This document shows, in pieces, positions 26,589-35,749 of a DNA stretch of 64,000 nt. The notes beneath the pieces were generated by a model. The model had not been told where the DNA came from. It ran no database searches and saw only the letters and a program-made list of their open reading frames with translations. This DNA comes from Paraburkholderia oxyphila NBRC 105797. GTDB lineage: Bacteria; Pseudomonadota; Gammaproteobacteria; Burkholderiales; Burkholderiaceae. Numbering within the stretch: position 1 is the stretch's first letter; the number at the start of each line of letters is the position of its first letter. The position numbers and the translations under genes are program-made. Where the stretch lies: NCBI RefSeq assembly GCF_000685075.1, contig NZ_BAYD01000010.1, forward strand, positions 1-64,000. Direction: 5' to 3'.

Positions 26589-27527
26589 ATGAGTGCTTCA
26601 TCGGATGTCGGTTCCGGTCAGTCCGAAGTGCGGGTCGCGTCGGCGCCCACGCCCAACCCACAGGTCAGTGGACCGGGAAGATTGTCCACGGCGTGGACAC
26701 TGATCGGCGTGTTGCCGTTTTTCGTCTTCGCACTGCTGTTTCTGATTCTGCCGACCGGTTTTCTGATGGTGGGGGCGTTTCAGGACGCACAGGGGCATTT
26801 CACGCTGGCGAATTTCCGCGACCTGTTCCAGCAAGACGTGCTCGACGCGTACTGGATCAGTTGCAAGGTCAGCGCGGCGTCGGCGTTCGGTGGGGCGCTA
26901 TTCGGTTCGTTGCTCGCGTGGGCCGCGGTGCAGGGCAAGTTACCCGCCTGGATCCGCCCCACGCTGATGACGTTTTCCGGTGTCGCATCGAACTTCGCCG
27001 GCGTGCCGCTCGCGTTCGCATTCATCTGCACGCTCGGCCGCGTCGGGCTCGTGACGATGCTGCTGAAGAAGTACGCGGACATCAATCTCTATTCGACCGG
27101 CTTCAGCATCCTGAGCTTCTGGGGCCTGACGCTGACCTACCTGTACTTCCAGATTCCGCTGATGGTGCTGATCATCACACCTGCGCTCGACGGCTTGAAG
27201 CGCGAATGGCGCGAGGCCTGCGACTGCCTCGGCGGCACTGCCTATCAATACTGGCGCTATGTTGCACTGCCGGTGCTGTGGCCTGGCGTGCTCGGCGCGA
27301 CACTGCTGCTATTCGCGAACGCGTTCGGCGCGGTCGCGACCGCGTATGCACTCACCGGCAGCTCACTGAACATCGTGACGATCCTGCTGTATGCGCAAAT
27401 CCGCGGGGACGTGCTGCACAACCCGAATCTCGGCTACGCACTCGCGCTCGGCATGATTCTCGTCACCGGTTTGTCGAACGGCGGCTACCTCTGGCTGCGC
27501 GCGCGTGCCGAAAGGGGTCGTCGATGA
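26589..27527 (+). CDS. ABC-importer permease 1
   Basis: A 312-residue inner-membrane permease with six predicted helices starting at about residue 38 (VLPFFVFALLFLILP). The EAA loop reads EWREACDCLGGTAYQYWRYVALP near 220, the contact site for the ATPase. It belongs to the BPD transport family and resembles PotB/FbpB N-halves. A GAGG site precedes the ATG at 26589; a GTG one codon earlier is possible. Its stop overlaps the start of permease 2 (ATGA), showing tight coupling. Confidence 0.92.
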   Translation: MSASSDVGSGQSEVRVASAPTPNPQVSGPGRLSTAWTLIGVLPFFVFALLFLILPTGFLMVGAFQDAQGHFTLANFRDLFQQDVLDAYWISCKVSAASAFGGALFGSLLAWAAVQGKLPAWIRPTLMTFSGVASNFAGVPLAFAFICTLGRVGLVTMLLKKYADINLYSTGFSILSFWGLTLTYLYFQIPLMVLIITPALDGLKREWREACDCLGGTAYQYWRYVALPVLWPGVLGATLLLFANAFGAVATAYALTGSSLNIVTILLYAQIRGDVLHNPNLGYALALGMILVTGLSNGGYLWLRARAERGRR

Positions 27528-28315
27528 ACCGTCAGTCCCGGGTTGGAGCGTGGACCGCGATGATCGTCGGCACGCTGTATTTCCTGATTCCGCTGATCGC
27601 GACCTTCGAGTTCAGTTTGCGGATGCGGCGTGGCGTTTATAGTTTCGAGGCGTATCGCGTCGTGCTGTCCGACGCGCACTTCCAGGCGTCGTTTGGATAC
27701 TCGATATTGATGGCACTGCTGACGATCGTCGTGGGCGTCTTGCTGGTCGTGCCGACCGCCTACTGGGTCCAGTTGCGCCTGCCAAAGCTGCGCGGCATCG
27801 TCGAGTTCATTACGCTGCTGCCGCTCGTGATTCCGGCGATCGTGATCGTGTTCGGCTACCTGCGCATCTACAACAGCAGCTCGATCCTGCCGCTCACCAG
27901 CAATGAACGCGCGACCGATTTGCTGCTGGTGTTCGGCTACGTCACGTTGTCGCTGCCGTATATGTATCGTGCGGTCGACGCTGGCCTGCGCGCGGTCGAC
28001 ATCCGCTCGCTAACCGAGGCCGCCGAATGTCTCGGCGCGAACTGGCCGACCATTCTGTTCAGGGTGATCTTTCCAAACATCCGCTCCGGCATTCTGTCCG
28101 GCGCGTTTCTGACTTTTGCGGTGGTGATCGGCGAATTCACGATCGCCAGCCTGCTCGACCGGCCGGCGTTCGGCCCGTATCTGCAATTGATCGGCGCTAA
28201 TCGGGCGTATGAGCCTTCGGCGCTCGCGATCATCGCGTTTGCGGTCACCTGGGCGTCGATGGGGCTGATCCAGGTGTTCGGCTCGGCGCGCCTGCTCGGC
28301 GCACCGAAGCCCTGA
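27524..28315 (+). CDS. ABC-importer permease 2
   Basis: A 263-residue inner-membrane permease with six helices. The EAA loop is EAAECLGANWPTILFRVIFP (about 168-187). It resembles PotC-type permeases and pairs with permease 1. Its ATG (27524) overlaps the previous stop by four bases. The ATPase gene follows after 33 bases. Confidence 0.92.
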   Translation: MNRQSRVGAWTAMIVGTLYFLIPLIATFEFSLRMRRGVYSFEAYRVVLSDAHFQASFGYSILMALLTIVVGVLLVVPTAYWVQLRLPKLRGIVEFITLLPLVIPAIVIVFGYLRIYNSSSILPLTSNERATDLLLVFGYVTLSLPYMYRAVDAGLRAVDIRSLTEAAECLGANWPTILFRVIFPNIRSGILSGAFLTFAVVIGEFTIASLLDRPAFGPYLQLIGANRAYEPSALAIIAFAVTWASMGLIQVFGSARLLGAPKP

Positions 28316-28348
28316 CTCACCGATGACAAGGCGCTGAGGCATCCAGAG

Positions 28349-29416
28349 ATGGCATTTCTCGAGATCGACAACCTGCACAAGACTTTCGGGTCGAATATCG
28401 CATTGCATCAGTTCGATATGCATATCGAGCGAGGCGAATTCATCACCTTCCTCGGTCCGTCGGGATGTGGCAAGACGACCGTGCTGCGGATGATTGCCGG
28501 CTTCGAAACGCCCACACGCGGCTCGATTCGCATCGACGGGCGCGACGTCACGCATCTGCGCACGCGGCAGCGCAAGGTCGGCATGGTGTTCCAGTCGTAC
28601 GCACTGTTTCCGAACATGACCGTGGCTGACAACATCGGCTTCGGGCTACGCGTTGCACGTCGTCCACAGGAAGAGATCCGCCGGCGGGTCGAAGAGATGC
28701 TTGAGCTGATCAAGCTGCCGACGCTCGGCGAGCGCTATCCGTGGCAATTGTCGGGCGGGCAGCAGCAGCGTGTCGCCCTCGCCCGGGCGCTGGCGAGCAA
28801 GCCGCAAGTGTTGCTGCTCGACGAGCCGCTATCCGCCCTGGATGCGAAGATTCGCATCTCGCTACGTCAGGACATTCGCGCTTTGCAGCGTGAACTCGGC
28901 ATTACGTCGATCTTCGTCACGCACGATCAGGAAGAGGCGCTGTCCATTTCCGATCGGATCGCGGTAATGAACGAGGGCCGCGTCCAACAGATCGGTACGC
29001 CGCTCGAAATCTACAACTATCCGCGCACGCGGTTCGTCGCGTCTTTTGTTGGCACGCTGAATATTCTGTCCGGCCATGTCGTCGATCCGGCAAGCGGGAA
29101 GATGGCGGTCGACGGCCAGGAACTCGTGACCGCGCACGAGCTGCCCTCCGGTGACACCGGCAAGAAGCGGCTGCTTGCGCTGCGCCCCGAGGCGATCGTG
29201 CTCGAGTCGCCGGCGCCGGGGCGCAATACGTTGACGGCCACCGTCGAGGAGGTGAGCTTTCTCGGCGCTGTGGTGCGGATCCGAGCGCGGGTCAAGGAGG
29301 CGGTGATTTCGCTCGACGTTTTCAACGACCCAAACCGCAATCTGCCCGAGCGCGGCCAACCTGTCGCGTTGGGATTCTCACATGAGAATCTGCTGGTGCT
29401 CGAGGAAGGTGCGTGA
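28349..29416 (+). CDS. ABC-importer ATPase, PotA-like
   Basis: A 355-residue ATPase: Walker [10 protein letters not shown] (36-44), Q-loop FQSY, signature LSGGQQQR (about 135), Walker B LLLDEP, H-loop THD. After residue 240 a C-terminal TOBE-like regulatory domain follows ([11 protein letters not shown] and onwards), as in polyamine- and sugar-importer ATPases. It powers the importer encoded by the three genes before it. Confidence 0.95.
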   Translation: MAFLEIDNLHKTFGSNIALHQFDMHIERGEFITFLGPSGCGKTTVLRMIAGFETPTRGSIRIDGRDVTHLRTRQRKVGMVFQSYALFPNMTVADNIGFGLRVARRPQEEIRRRVEEMLELIKLPTLGERYPWQLSGGQQQRVALARALASKPQVLLLDEPLSALDAKIRISLRQDIRALQRELGITSIFVTHDQEEALSISDRIAVMNEGRVQQIGTPLEIYNYPRTRFVASFVGTLNILSGHVVDPASGKMAVDGQELVTAHELPSGDTGKKRLLALRPEAIVLESPAPGRNTLTATVEEVSFLGAVVRIRARVKEAVISLDVFNDPNRNLPERGQPVALGFSHENLLVLEEGA

Positions 29417-29659
29417 CCTCGGCCCGCATCATGGCAGCATTCGCCTGATCGGCCATGCCTATGGCGAGGGGGCCGCTTACGTGCCGCTGGCCTTGCGTGC
29501 GCAGCAACGCTGAACCGAACTGGAACAGGAGACGGCGCTGCGAAGCAACGGTAGCTGTCGCCCGCGCCTGCCCGCTTTCCCGCGTTTGCCCCGCTTGCGC
29601 CCACCTTCCGGCGGCTGGTAAAAGTGTTTGCGGACCCAAACCAACGCCCTGCCTGCGAA

Positions 29660-30571
29660 ATGAAATACGAGTTGACGGATTTGCGCCTCTTCTTCGCGAT
29701 CACCGAGACGCAGAGCCTCGCTGCCGGCGCGGCGAAGATGCATCTGTCACCGCCTTCGGCCAGCTACCGGCTCAAGAATCTCGAGCAGGCCGTGGGCGCC
29801 ACCCTCTTCGTGCGCGGCCCCAAAGGGATGGATCTCACGCCGGCAGGCCAGGTCCTCCTCGATTACGTGCGCAACGTGCTCGCGTCGCTCGAGCGAATGC
29901 ATGGCGAGGTCGCGCGTTTCACAAATGGCGTCAAAGGCCATATCCGGCTCGTCTGCAACAGTAGTTGTCTCGTCGGCTTGACCACCCCGCTCAGCCGCTT
30001 TCTCGCGGTTCACCCCGGCATCAATGTCGACCTCGAGGAGCGCCCCAGCGAAGACATCTCGCGTGCAGTGGCCGAAGGGGCCGCCGACATTGGCCTCCTC
30101 GCCGGCGACGTCGACGTCCATCCGCTCGCCGCTATCGAGTACGCCGTCGACGAACTGATCCTCGTCGCAGCCATGCAGCACCCGCTCGCCACGCGGCCGC
30201 AGATCCGGTTCGCCGACGCGCTCGACTGCGATTTCGTCGCGATGGGCCGCAGGAGCAGCAACTACCATTTCCTGCTGCAGATCGCGGGCAAGCTGGGGCG
30301 ACGCCTGAACGTGCGCGTGAACGTGGAAAGCTTCCCGGCGGTATTGCAGTTCGTCGAGCAGAACGTGGGCGTCGCGATCGTGCCGCGCAGCGTTGCCGCG
30401 CCGATGATCGCAAGCGGCCAGATCGCCGGGATCGCGCTGGACGAACCGTGGGCTTATCGCAACCAGCGTGTCGTCGCGGTGGACTTCGAGCGGCTGCCCT
30501 CGTTCGTGCGTCAGTTCGTCGATAGCCTGGTCGCTTCGCATCCTGAGCACGGCGACCTGCCGGGCAGTTGA
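29660..30571 (+). CDS. LysR-family transcriptional regulator
   Basis: A 303-residue regulator with an N-terminal winged helix-turn-helix (about 3-62; LRLFFAITETQSLAAGAAKM, then LEQAVGATLFVR) and a periplasmic-binding-like effector domain (about 90-290). It lies on the same strand as the CoA-transferase operon that follows by 186 bases and most likely controls it, though it could also act on the ABC operon upstream. ATG 29660 is preferred over a GTG 12 codons upstream, because the domain starts right there. Confidence 0.92.
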   Translation: MKYELTDLRLFFAITETQSLAAGAAKMHLSPPSASYRLKNLEQAVGATLFVRGPKGMDLTPAGQVLLDYVRNVLASLERMHGEVARFTNGVKGHIRLVCNSSCLVGLTTPLSRFLAVHPGINVDLEERPSEDISRAVAEGAADIGLLAGDVDVHPLAAIEYAVDELILVAAMQHPLATRPQIRFADALDCDFVAMGRRSSNYHFLLQIAGKLGRRLNVRVNVESFPAVLQFVEQNVGVAIVPRSVAAPMIASGQIAGIALDEPWAYRNQRVVAVDFERLPSFVRQFVDSLVASHPEHGDLPGS

Positions 30572-30606
30572 TACGGATTTCCATTTCGGTTGCGACGACC
30601 GGCTTT

Positions 30607-30642
30607 CAGGTCTTCCTTCGGGTCTTCCTTCAGGTCTTCCAT
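30607..30642 (+). repeat. three copies of a 12-base tandem repeat
   Basis: CAGGTCTTCCTT, CGGGTCTTCCTT and CAGGTCTTCCAT follow each other without gaps, just after the LysR stop and upstream of the CoA-transferase. The period of about one helical turn would place identical faces in line, so a protein-binding array is possible. It may equally be chance slippage. Confidence 0.6.
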
Positions 30643-30756
30643 AAGCCTTCGAATTTCCCGACGCCAGCATTCGAAACTTTCGACTGGTTTGCGCGAAACG
30701 CACCTGCCTATACTGCGTGGCACCTCAACCTGAGCGTCGATCCGCCACGCAAGCCC

Positions 30757-31980
30757 ATGCTCAAGCAAGCAATGAAGGACATCCGGGTTCTCGATCTGTC
30801 GAGAATCCTCGCCGGCCCCTGGTGTACGCAGAATCTTGCCGATCTCGGCGCCGACGTCATCAAGATCGAACACCCCGGCAGCGGCGACGACACGCGCGGC
30901 TGGGGACCGCCCTTCCTCGAAATTCCCGGCGGCGACGATCGTTTCTCCGCCTATTTCCTCGCCTGTAATCGCGGCAAGCGCTCGATCGCCATCGACTTCG
31001 CGAAACCGGAGGGCGCGGCGCTCGTCCAGCGACTGGCCGCGCAGGCGGACGTCGTGATCGAGAATTTCCGGTCGGGAACGCTCGCGAAATACGGGCTCGA
31101 CTACGCGTCGCTGAACGCACTGAATCCGCGCCTTGTCTACCTCTCGATCACCGGCTTCGGGCAGGACGGCCCCATGGCGGGCAAACCCGGCTACGACTAC
31201 GTGTTCCAGGGCTTCGGGGGCCTGATGAGCTACACCGGACACCGCGACGACGAGCCCGGCGCCGGCCCGCTGCGCGCGGGCGCCTCGGTTATCGACCTGT
31301 CCACCGGGATGTACGCGAGCGTCGCCGTGCTAGGCGCACTGCTGATGCGCGCCCAGACCGGCACGGGCCAGCATATCGACCTCGCACTGGCCGACGTCGC
31401 CGTCGCGATCAACGCCAATCAGAACCTGAACTATCTTGTATCGGGACGCCCGCCGGTGCGTACCGGAAACAGCCACCCCAATCTCGCCCCCTACGAGGTG
31501 TTCGCGTGTGCGGACGGTCATCTGATTCTCGCGATAGGCAACGACGCGCAGTTCACGCGCTTCTGCGCGCTGGCCGAGTGCCCCGAACTCGCGCGCGACG
31601 CGCGTTTCGTCACCAATGCGCAACGCCTCGATCATCTCGTCGAGCTGCGCCGCGAAGTGGCGCACCGGCTCTCACGCAGGACGCGCGCCGAATGGCAGAA
31701 GCGATTCGATGCGGCGGGGATTCCCTGGGGGCCGATCAATACGCTCGACCAGGTGTTCGACGATCCGCAGACGAAGCACCGCCAGCTGCGGCAAACGCTC
31801 CTGCACCCGGCGGCGGGCGAGATCCCGACCGTCTGCAACCCGCTTGCGCGCTCCGCTGCGCTCGAAACGCGCGCGCCGCCGCTGCTTGGCGAGCACACAC
31901 GCGAAGTACTGGCCACGTTGAATCTCGACGATGCGGCAATCGCGCAGCTCGAAGCGAGCGGCGTGGTGCGCACGCATTGA
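30757..31980 (+). CDS. class III acyl-CoA transferase (CaiB/BaiF family)
   Basis: A 407-residue enzyme that moves CoA between carboxylic acids through an aspartyl-CoA thioester intermediate. Family signs are DIRVLDLSRILAGPWCTQNLADLGADVIKIE at the start (split here: LSRILAGPW, LGADVIKIEHPG), the catalytic Asp region GKPGYDYVFQGFGG, and the C-terminal GIPWGPINTLDQVFDDPQ. A crotonase gene and a transporter gene follow, so it probably activates an imported carboxylate for further breakdown. ATG 30757 has only a weak ribosome-binding site; 30772 is an alternative. Confidence 0.92.
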   Translation: MLKQAMKDIRVLDLSRILAGPWCTQNLADLGADVIKIEHPGSGDDTRGWGPPFLEIPGGDDRFSAYFLACNRGKRSIAIDFAKPEGAALVQRLAAQADVVIENFRSGTLAKYGLDYASLNALNPRLVYLSITGFGQDGPMAGKPGYDYVFQGFGGLMSYTGHRDDEPGAGPLRAGASVIDLSTGMYASVAVLGALLMRAQTGTGQHIDLALADVAVAINANQNLNYLVSGRPPVRTGNSHPNLAPYEVFACADGHLILAIGNDAQFTRFCALAECPELARDARFVTNAQRLDHLVELRREVAHRLSRRTRAEWQKRFDAAGIPWGPINTLDQVFDDPQTKHRQLRQTLLHPAAGEIPTVCNPLARSAALETRAPPLLGEHTREVLATLNLDDAAIAQLEASGVVRTH

Positions 31981-32017
31981 TCAATACAACGAATTAATCG
32001 CCAACAAGGAGACACTC

Positions 32018-32812
32018 ATGTCCGACACGCAACGCTACTACGAACTCGCGCGCGACGCGCGCGACGTCGTCACGCTCAGCATCGTCAACGCTGGCAAGAT
32101 GAACATCATCGGCACCCCGGCGATAACGAGCCTGACCGAGGCCCTTGCCCGGCTCGCCGCCGACAGGAGCGTACGCGCGGTCATCCTGACCGGCAGCGGC
32201 GAGCGCGCGTTTGTCGGCGGCGCCGACCTCAACGAGATGGTCAAGCTGAACCCCACCAGCGCGCGTGCGTTCATCCGGCGTCTGCGCGACCTCTGCCATG
32301 CTGTGCGCACGCTGCCGGTCCCGGTGATCGCGCGCATTCAGGGCTGGTGCCTCGGTGGCGGCCTCGAACTCGCCACCGCCTGCGACCTGCGCATCGCCGA
32401 CGCGGGCTCGAAGTTCGCGATGCCGGAAGTCAAGGTTGGCATTCCTTCGGTGATTCATGCGGCCTTGCTGCCACGCCTGATCGGCAGCGGCCGCACGCGC
32501 TGGCTGCTGATGACCGCGCAGACCATCGACGCACGCCGCGCACTCGAGTGGGGTTTCGTCGACGTGGTCGCCGAGGGCTCGCTCGACGCCGAGGTCGAAC
32601 AGGCGGTCGCCGACGTGTTGTCGTGCGGTCCCGAGGTCATGCGCTCGCAAAAGGCGTTGCTGAACGCGTGGGACGAGATTTCGCTTTCCGCAGGCGTCGA
32701 ACTGAGCGTCGACGCATTCGGCAGCGCGTTCGAAACCGGGGAGCCCGCGCGCTATATGGGCGAGTTCTTCGCGCGCAAGGAGGCGTCGAAAGCGCGCCAG
32801 GGGAGCGCGTAG
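32018..32812 (+). CDS. enoyl-CoA hydratase/isomerase (crotonase family)
   Basis: A 264-residue crotonase. The oxyanion-hole stretch is ERAFVGGADLNEM (about 61-73) and the second is GWCLGGGLELATACDLRIA, containing the first catalytic Glu; the second Glu lies in MPEVKVGIPS. It would hydrate or isomerise the enoyl-CoA formed from the CoA-transferase product. AAGGAGAC precedes the ATG at 32018. It follows the CoA-transferase stop by 37 bases, so one transcript is likely. Confidence 0.92.
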   Translation: MSDTQRYYELARDARDVVTLSIVNAGKMNIIGTPAITSLTEALARLAADRSVRAVILTGSGERAFVGGADLNEMVKLNPTSARAFIRRLRDLCHAVRTLPVPVIARIQGWCLGGGLELATACDLRIADAGSKFAMPEVKVGIPSVIHAALLPRLIGSGRTRWLLMTAQTIDARRALEWGFVDVVAEGSLDAEVEQAVADVLSCGPEVMRSQKALLNAWDEISLSAGVELSVDAFGSAFETGEPARYMGEFFARKEASKARQGSA

Positions 32813-32991
32813 AAGGATGGGTTAACGACGTGCGAAGGCCGGATTCGGCAATGACGATTTGCCGTGCCCGGGCGACTGGCACAGACTGAATCGCCCGTTC
32901 GAGCCCGATTCAATCCAATAAAGCAATCAGCCGACAATCACCCGGCGGGCGTAAACAATTTGTCAGTTGCAAGGCAAAACAGGAGACAAAC

Positions 32992-34410
32992 TTGAAATCG
33001 ACACCTTCCGTCGCGTCAAGCGAAGGCGAACTCATTGCCCGCCTCGACCGCATCCCGACATGGCCGCATTCCCCGGCTGTGTTGTGGGTTGTCGGCATCG
33101 GTTATCTGATCGCGTTTTTCGACATCACGAACGTGGCCTTTGGCCTGCCGGTTTTCAGCAAGGTTCTTCATCTGAGCACCTCGCAGCAGGCCCTGCCGAT
33201 TACCGCGAGCCTCATCGGCTATGTGGCCGGCGCATGGCTCAACAGCAATCTCGCCGATGCGATGGGCCGCAAGGCCGGGCTCGCATGCGCGACCCTGCTG
33301 TTCACCGCTGGCTGTATCGGCACCACGTTTTCCAACAGCCTCTCGTCGATGGTGATCGGCCGTCTCGCGACAGGCATGGGCATTGGCGCGGAAATTGCCG
33401 TGATCTCCGCCTATATCGGCGAAATGGCGCCGGCCCCCGTGCGCGGCCGCTACACGGCGCTCACGAACGTGTTCGCCATGCTCGGGCAGGCCGTAGTGCC
33501 CATCATCGCTTTGTGGCTCGTGCCGCATTTCGAATGGGGCTGGCGCGCCATGTTCCTGCTTGGCGCGCTCGGCGGCCTCACGCTCTTCGCGTTTCCGCTG
33601 CTGCCCGAGTCGCCGCGCTGGCTGCTGAGCCGTCAGCGTGTCGACGAAGCACGCGCCATCGTCGAGGCCGCGGAAGCGAACGTGCTGCGCCGCACCGGCA
33701 AGTCGTTGCCACCGCCGCTGCCGTTTGTGGCCGAAATCCATGCGAGCGGCTTTCCGACCCTCGCCCTCTTTCGTCCGCCCTTCGTCGGGCGGCTCGTCCC
33801 GCTATTTCTGCTGTGGTTCGTCTGGTACATCGGCGCGTATAGCTGGCTCGGACTCGGTCCCACGTTCTTCGTCGCCCACGGCTACACGCTGACCAACAGC
33901 ATCCTGTTCCTGCTCGCGACCTCGATAGGCTGCCCGATCGGCTCGCTGCTCGCCACGGCGCTCGGCGACACCTACGAGCGCAAACATGCGATTCTCGTCG
34001 GGATGGTCGTCTGGACGCTGTCGTTCGTCGCGATCGGCACAATCGATACGCCAGTCGTCATCATGGTGGCGGTCGGGCTCATCTCGGCCTCGCTCGGCTT
34101 CTTCCTGCCGCTCATGTACGCGCTCACTGCCGAGAGCTTCCCGACCCGCGCACGGGCAACGGGCGTGTCGCTAACCGACGGCATCGGCCACTTCGGCGGC
34201 GCGGCCGGCCCCGTCATGGCGCTCGCCGCGTATGACTGGGGACGTATCGGCTCGGGCTTCACCACCGTGTTCCTGTTCATGGCGGCATCCGGCCTGATCA
34301 CCATGCTGATCCTGCCGTTCACGATCAAGGCCACACGGCGCTCGCTCGAAGCCGTCACCGGCGAAGTCGAAGCCGATACCGCGGTGGAACCGAACGTCGC
34401 ACTGCAATAA
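32992..34410 (+). CDS. MFS transporter, sugar/organic-acid porter family, TTG start
   Basis: A 472-residue, 12-helix transporter. Motifs are FFDITNVAFGLPVFSK in TM1, ADAMGRKAGL in loop 2-3, GEMAPAPVRGRYTAL in loop 4-5, PESPRWLL after TM6 and AESFPTRARATG late. The start is TTG at 32992, fixed by a strong CAGGAGACAAAC site upstream and the absence of a nearby ATG. It probably imports the acid handled by the upstream CoA-transferase and crotonase; the substrate is not readable. Confidence 0.9.
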   Translation: MKSTPSVASSEGELIARLDRIPTWPHSPAVLWVVGIGYLIAFFDITNVAFGLPVFSKVLHLSTSQQALPITASLIGYVAGAWLNSNLADAMGRKAGLACATLLFTAGCIGTTFSNSLSSMVIGRLATGMGIGAEIAVISAYIGEMAPAPVRGRYTALTNVFAMLGQAVVPIIALWLVPHFEWGWRAMFLLGALGGLTLFAFPLLPESPRWLLSRQRVDEARAIVEAAEANVLRRTGKSLPPPLPFVAEIHASGFPTLALFRPPFVGRLVPLFLLWFVWYIGAYSWLGLGPTFFVAHGYTLTNSILFLLATSIGCPIGSLLATALGDTYERKHAILVGMVVWTLSFVAIGTIDTPVVIMVAVGLISASLGFFLPLMYALTAESFPTRARATGVSLTDGIGHFGGAAGPVMALAAYDWGRIGSGFTTVFLFMAASGLITMLILPFTIKATRRSLEAVTGEVEADTAVEPNVALQ

Positions 34411-34580
34411 CGTGCGAAGCCGGGCGGGCGGCACAGGTCACGCCGAACGCCCTGCACGCCGGCACGCAATCCGCCTCAGCCGGACGCCTTCATCGGCCCG
34501 TGTCCTGAAGCCTGCTTACGCCACTTCGAGGTTGACGTCGCCGGGCACCGCGTTAACTGAGGAACGTGACAAAGCCATTC

Positions 34581-34841
34581 CTACTTGCCAGATTGCGACG
34601 TGCTGCCGGTACCCGCGCCGTAAGCTGTGTTGCTGCTGTTCTGTTGCGCGACAATGGTTTCAGCGCGCTGAATGTTTGCCGGGTAGTGCATCCAGTCGCC
34701 GGGGTTGTAGCCAGCCTGTTCAAGCTGTGCGAGTTGTTCGCGGACTTGCGCGCGCGTCACGGGCTGGGTCGACTGCGCAAAAGCAGCGAGCGGAGCGACA
34801 ATGAGCGCAGCGATGGCAAAGGTCTTGACGATCGACTTCAT
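34581..34841 (-). CDS. DUF4148-family small secreted protein
   Basis: An 86-residue exported protein. Signal peptide about 1-22 (ending AAFAQS), then the DUF4148 core TRAQVREQLAQLEQAGYNPGDWMHYPANIQRAE (here in parts: QVREQLAQLEQAGYNPG, YPANIQ). This family is abundant and nearly confined to Burkholderiales. GGAG lies 9 bases before the ATG at 34841. Function unknown. Confidence 0.9.
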   Translation of the reverse strand: MKSIVKTFAIAALIVAPLAAFAQSTQPVTRAQVREQLAQLEQAGYNPGDWMHYPANIQRAETIVAQQNSSNTAYGAGTGSTSQSGK

Positions 34842-35324
34842 GATGACTATCTCCAACTCCAGCGATTATTTTGATGTGAACTACAAACCCCTATGTTTGT
34901 AGCAAGCACACGGAGTATATGAGTTGGATGGAATTGGGGCAAATACCTAATTCAGCGATGAACTATTGCGGAAACTGAGATAGTCGGGCTCGGTGTCTGG
35001 CTTGCCGGCAGGCGAGGGGAAGGCTTATGCCGTGCCGGGCGGCCATGCGCTTGCATTCGTTGGCGCCAGCCTCACGGCTGCAGCACAGGCGAATCGATTC
35101 ACGCAGTAGTAGCGGTAAAGATTGGTGCGCCAATGTCTCTCGCACCGTCATTGGGCACCTTGCATGGCAGGCGGCTTTGATCCACGCGAATAGCCAATAT
35201 GCCTCTTATAAATATGGACACCTTATCGCTTTTACAGGCCATCGGACTTCATCCCCTCGAATTTCCTTGTTGACTCCGGCCGGCAGCGGCAAGATGCTCG
35301 CGCCGGCCTGCCTGCGAGAGAGAA
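34842..35324. other. 483-base gap between two small exported-protein genes
   Basis: The left part holds the promoter of the DUF4148 gene and is A+T-rich (34880-34980). Open frames elsewhere are short and have no ribosome-binding site. No gene recognised. Confidence 0.5.
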
Positions 35325-35687
35325 CTACAGCCCCGGTTGCTTGATAGTGAGGCTCTCGTGGACTTCAGTGACGCCCTGAACGCCCTGCGCAGCCGAAACG
35401 GCGAGCGGAATCTGGCTGGAGTCCGGCACAGACCCGCCCAGGGTGACCACGCTGCCCTTCGCGATCACCACGATGGCGCTCGAATTCAGCCCCTTGACCT
35501 TCACGAGCACGCTGCGCACCCGTTTCGACAGCAGCCGATTAGCCTTGCGCATCGCCTTCGCGCTGGGTGCCGCGCTCGCCGCCGCCGGGGTGCCAGTTTC
35601 GGTATCGCTGGCCTGTGCATACGCGGCCGCCGTGCCCAGCACGACAAACGCAGCGACCGTCCATCTGATCAGAGTGTGCTTTTTCAA
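35325..35687 (-). CDS. BON-domain periplasmic protein
   Basis: A 120-residue exported protein with a signal peptide (about 1-25, ending AYAQAS) and one BON domain (about 50-118): VRSVLVKVKGLNSSAIVV, then GSVVTLGGSVPDSSQI and the VQGVTEV turn. BON proteins bind the envelope or phospholipid. The start codon is TTG (35687), with AGGGA about 9 bases upstream; no ATG is available near the signal peptide. Confidence 0.85.
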   Translation of the reverse strand: MKKHTLIRWTVAAFVVLGTAAAYAQASDTETGTPAAASAAPSAKAMRKANRLLSKRVRSVLVKVKGLNSSAIVVIAKGSVVTLGGSVPDSSQIPLAVSAAQGVQGVTEVHESLTIKQPGL

Positions 35688-35749
35688 TTTTGAATGTCCC
35701 TATTGAGTGGTTTCCATCAACGTGGTCAAAGACAAAACGCAGAGACGGA

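Noticed and set aside
26582..27523. Reading permease 2 as a 577-residue protein starting at 26582
   Set aside because: The first 314 codons are the out-of-frame shadow of permease 1; the true start is the ATG at 27524 overlapping the previous stop.
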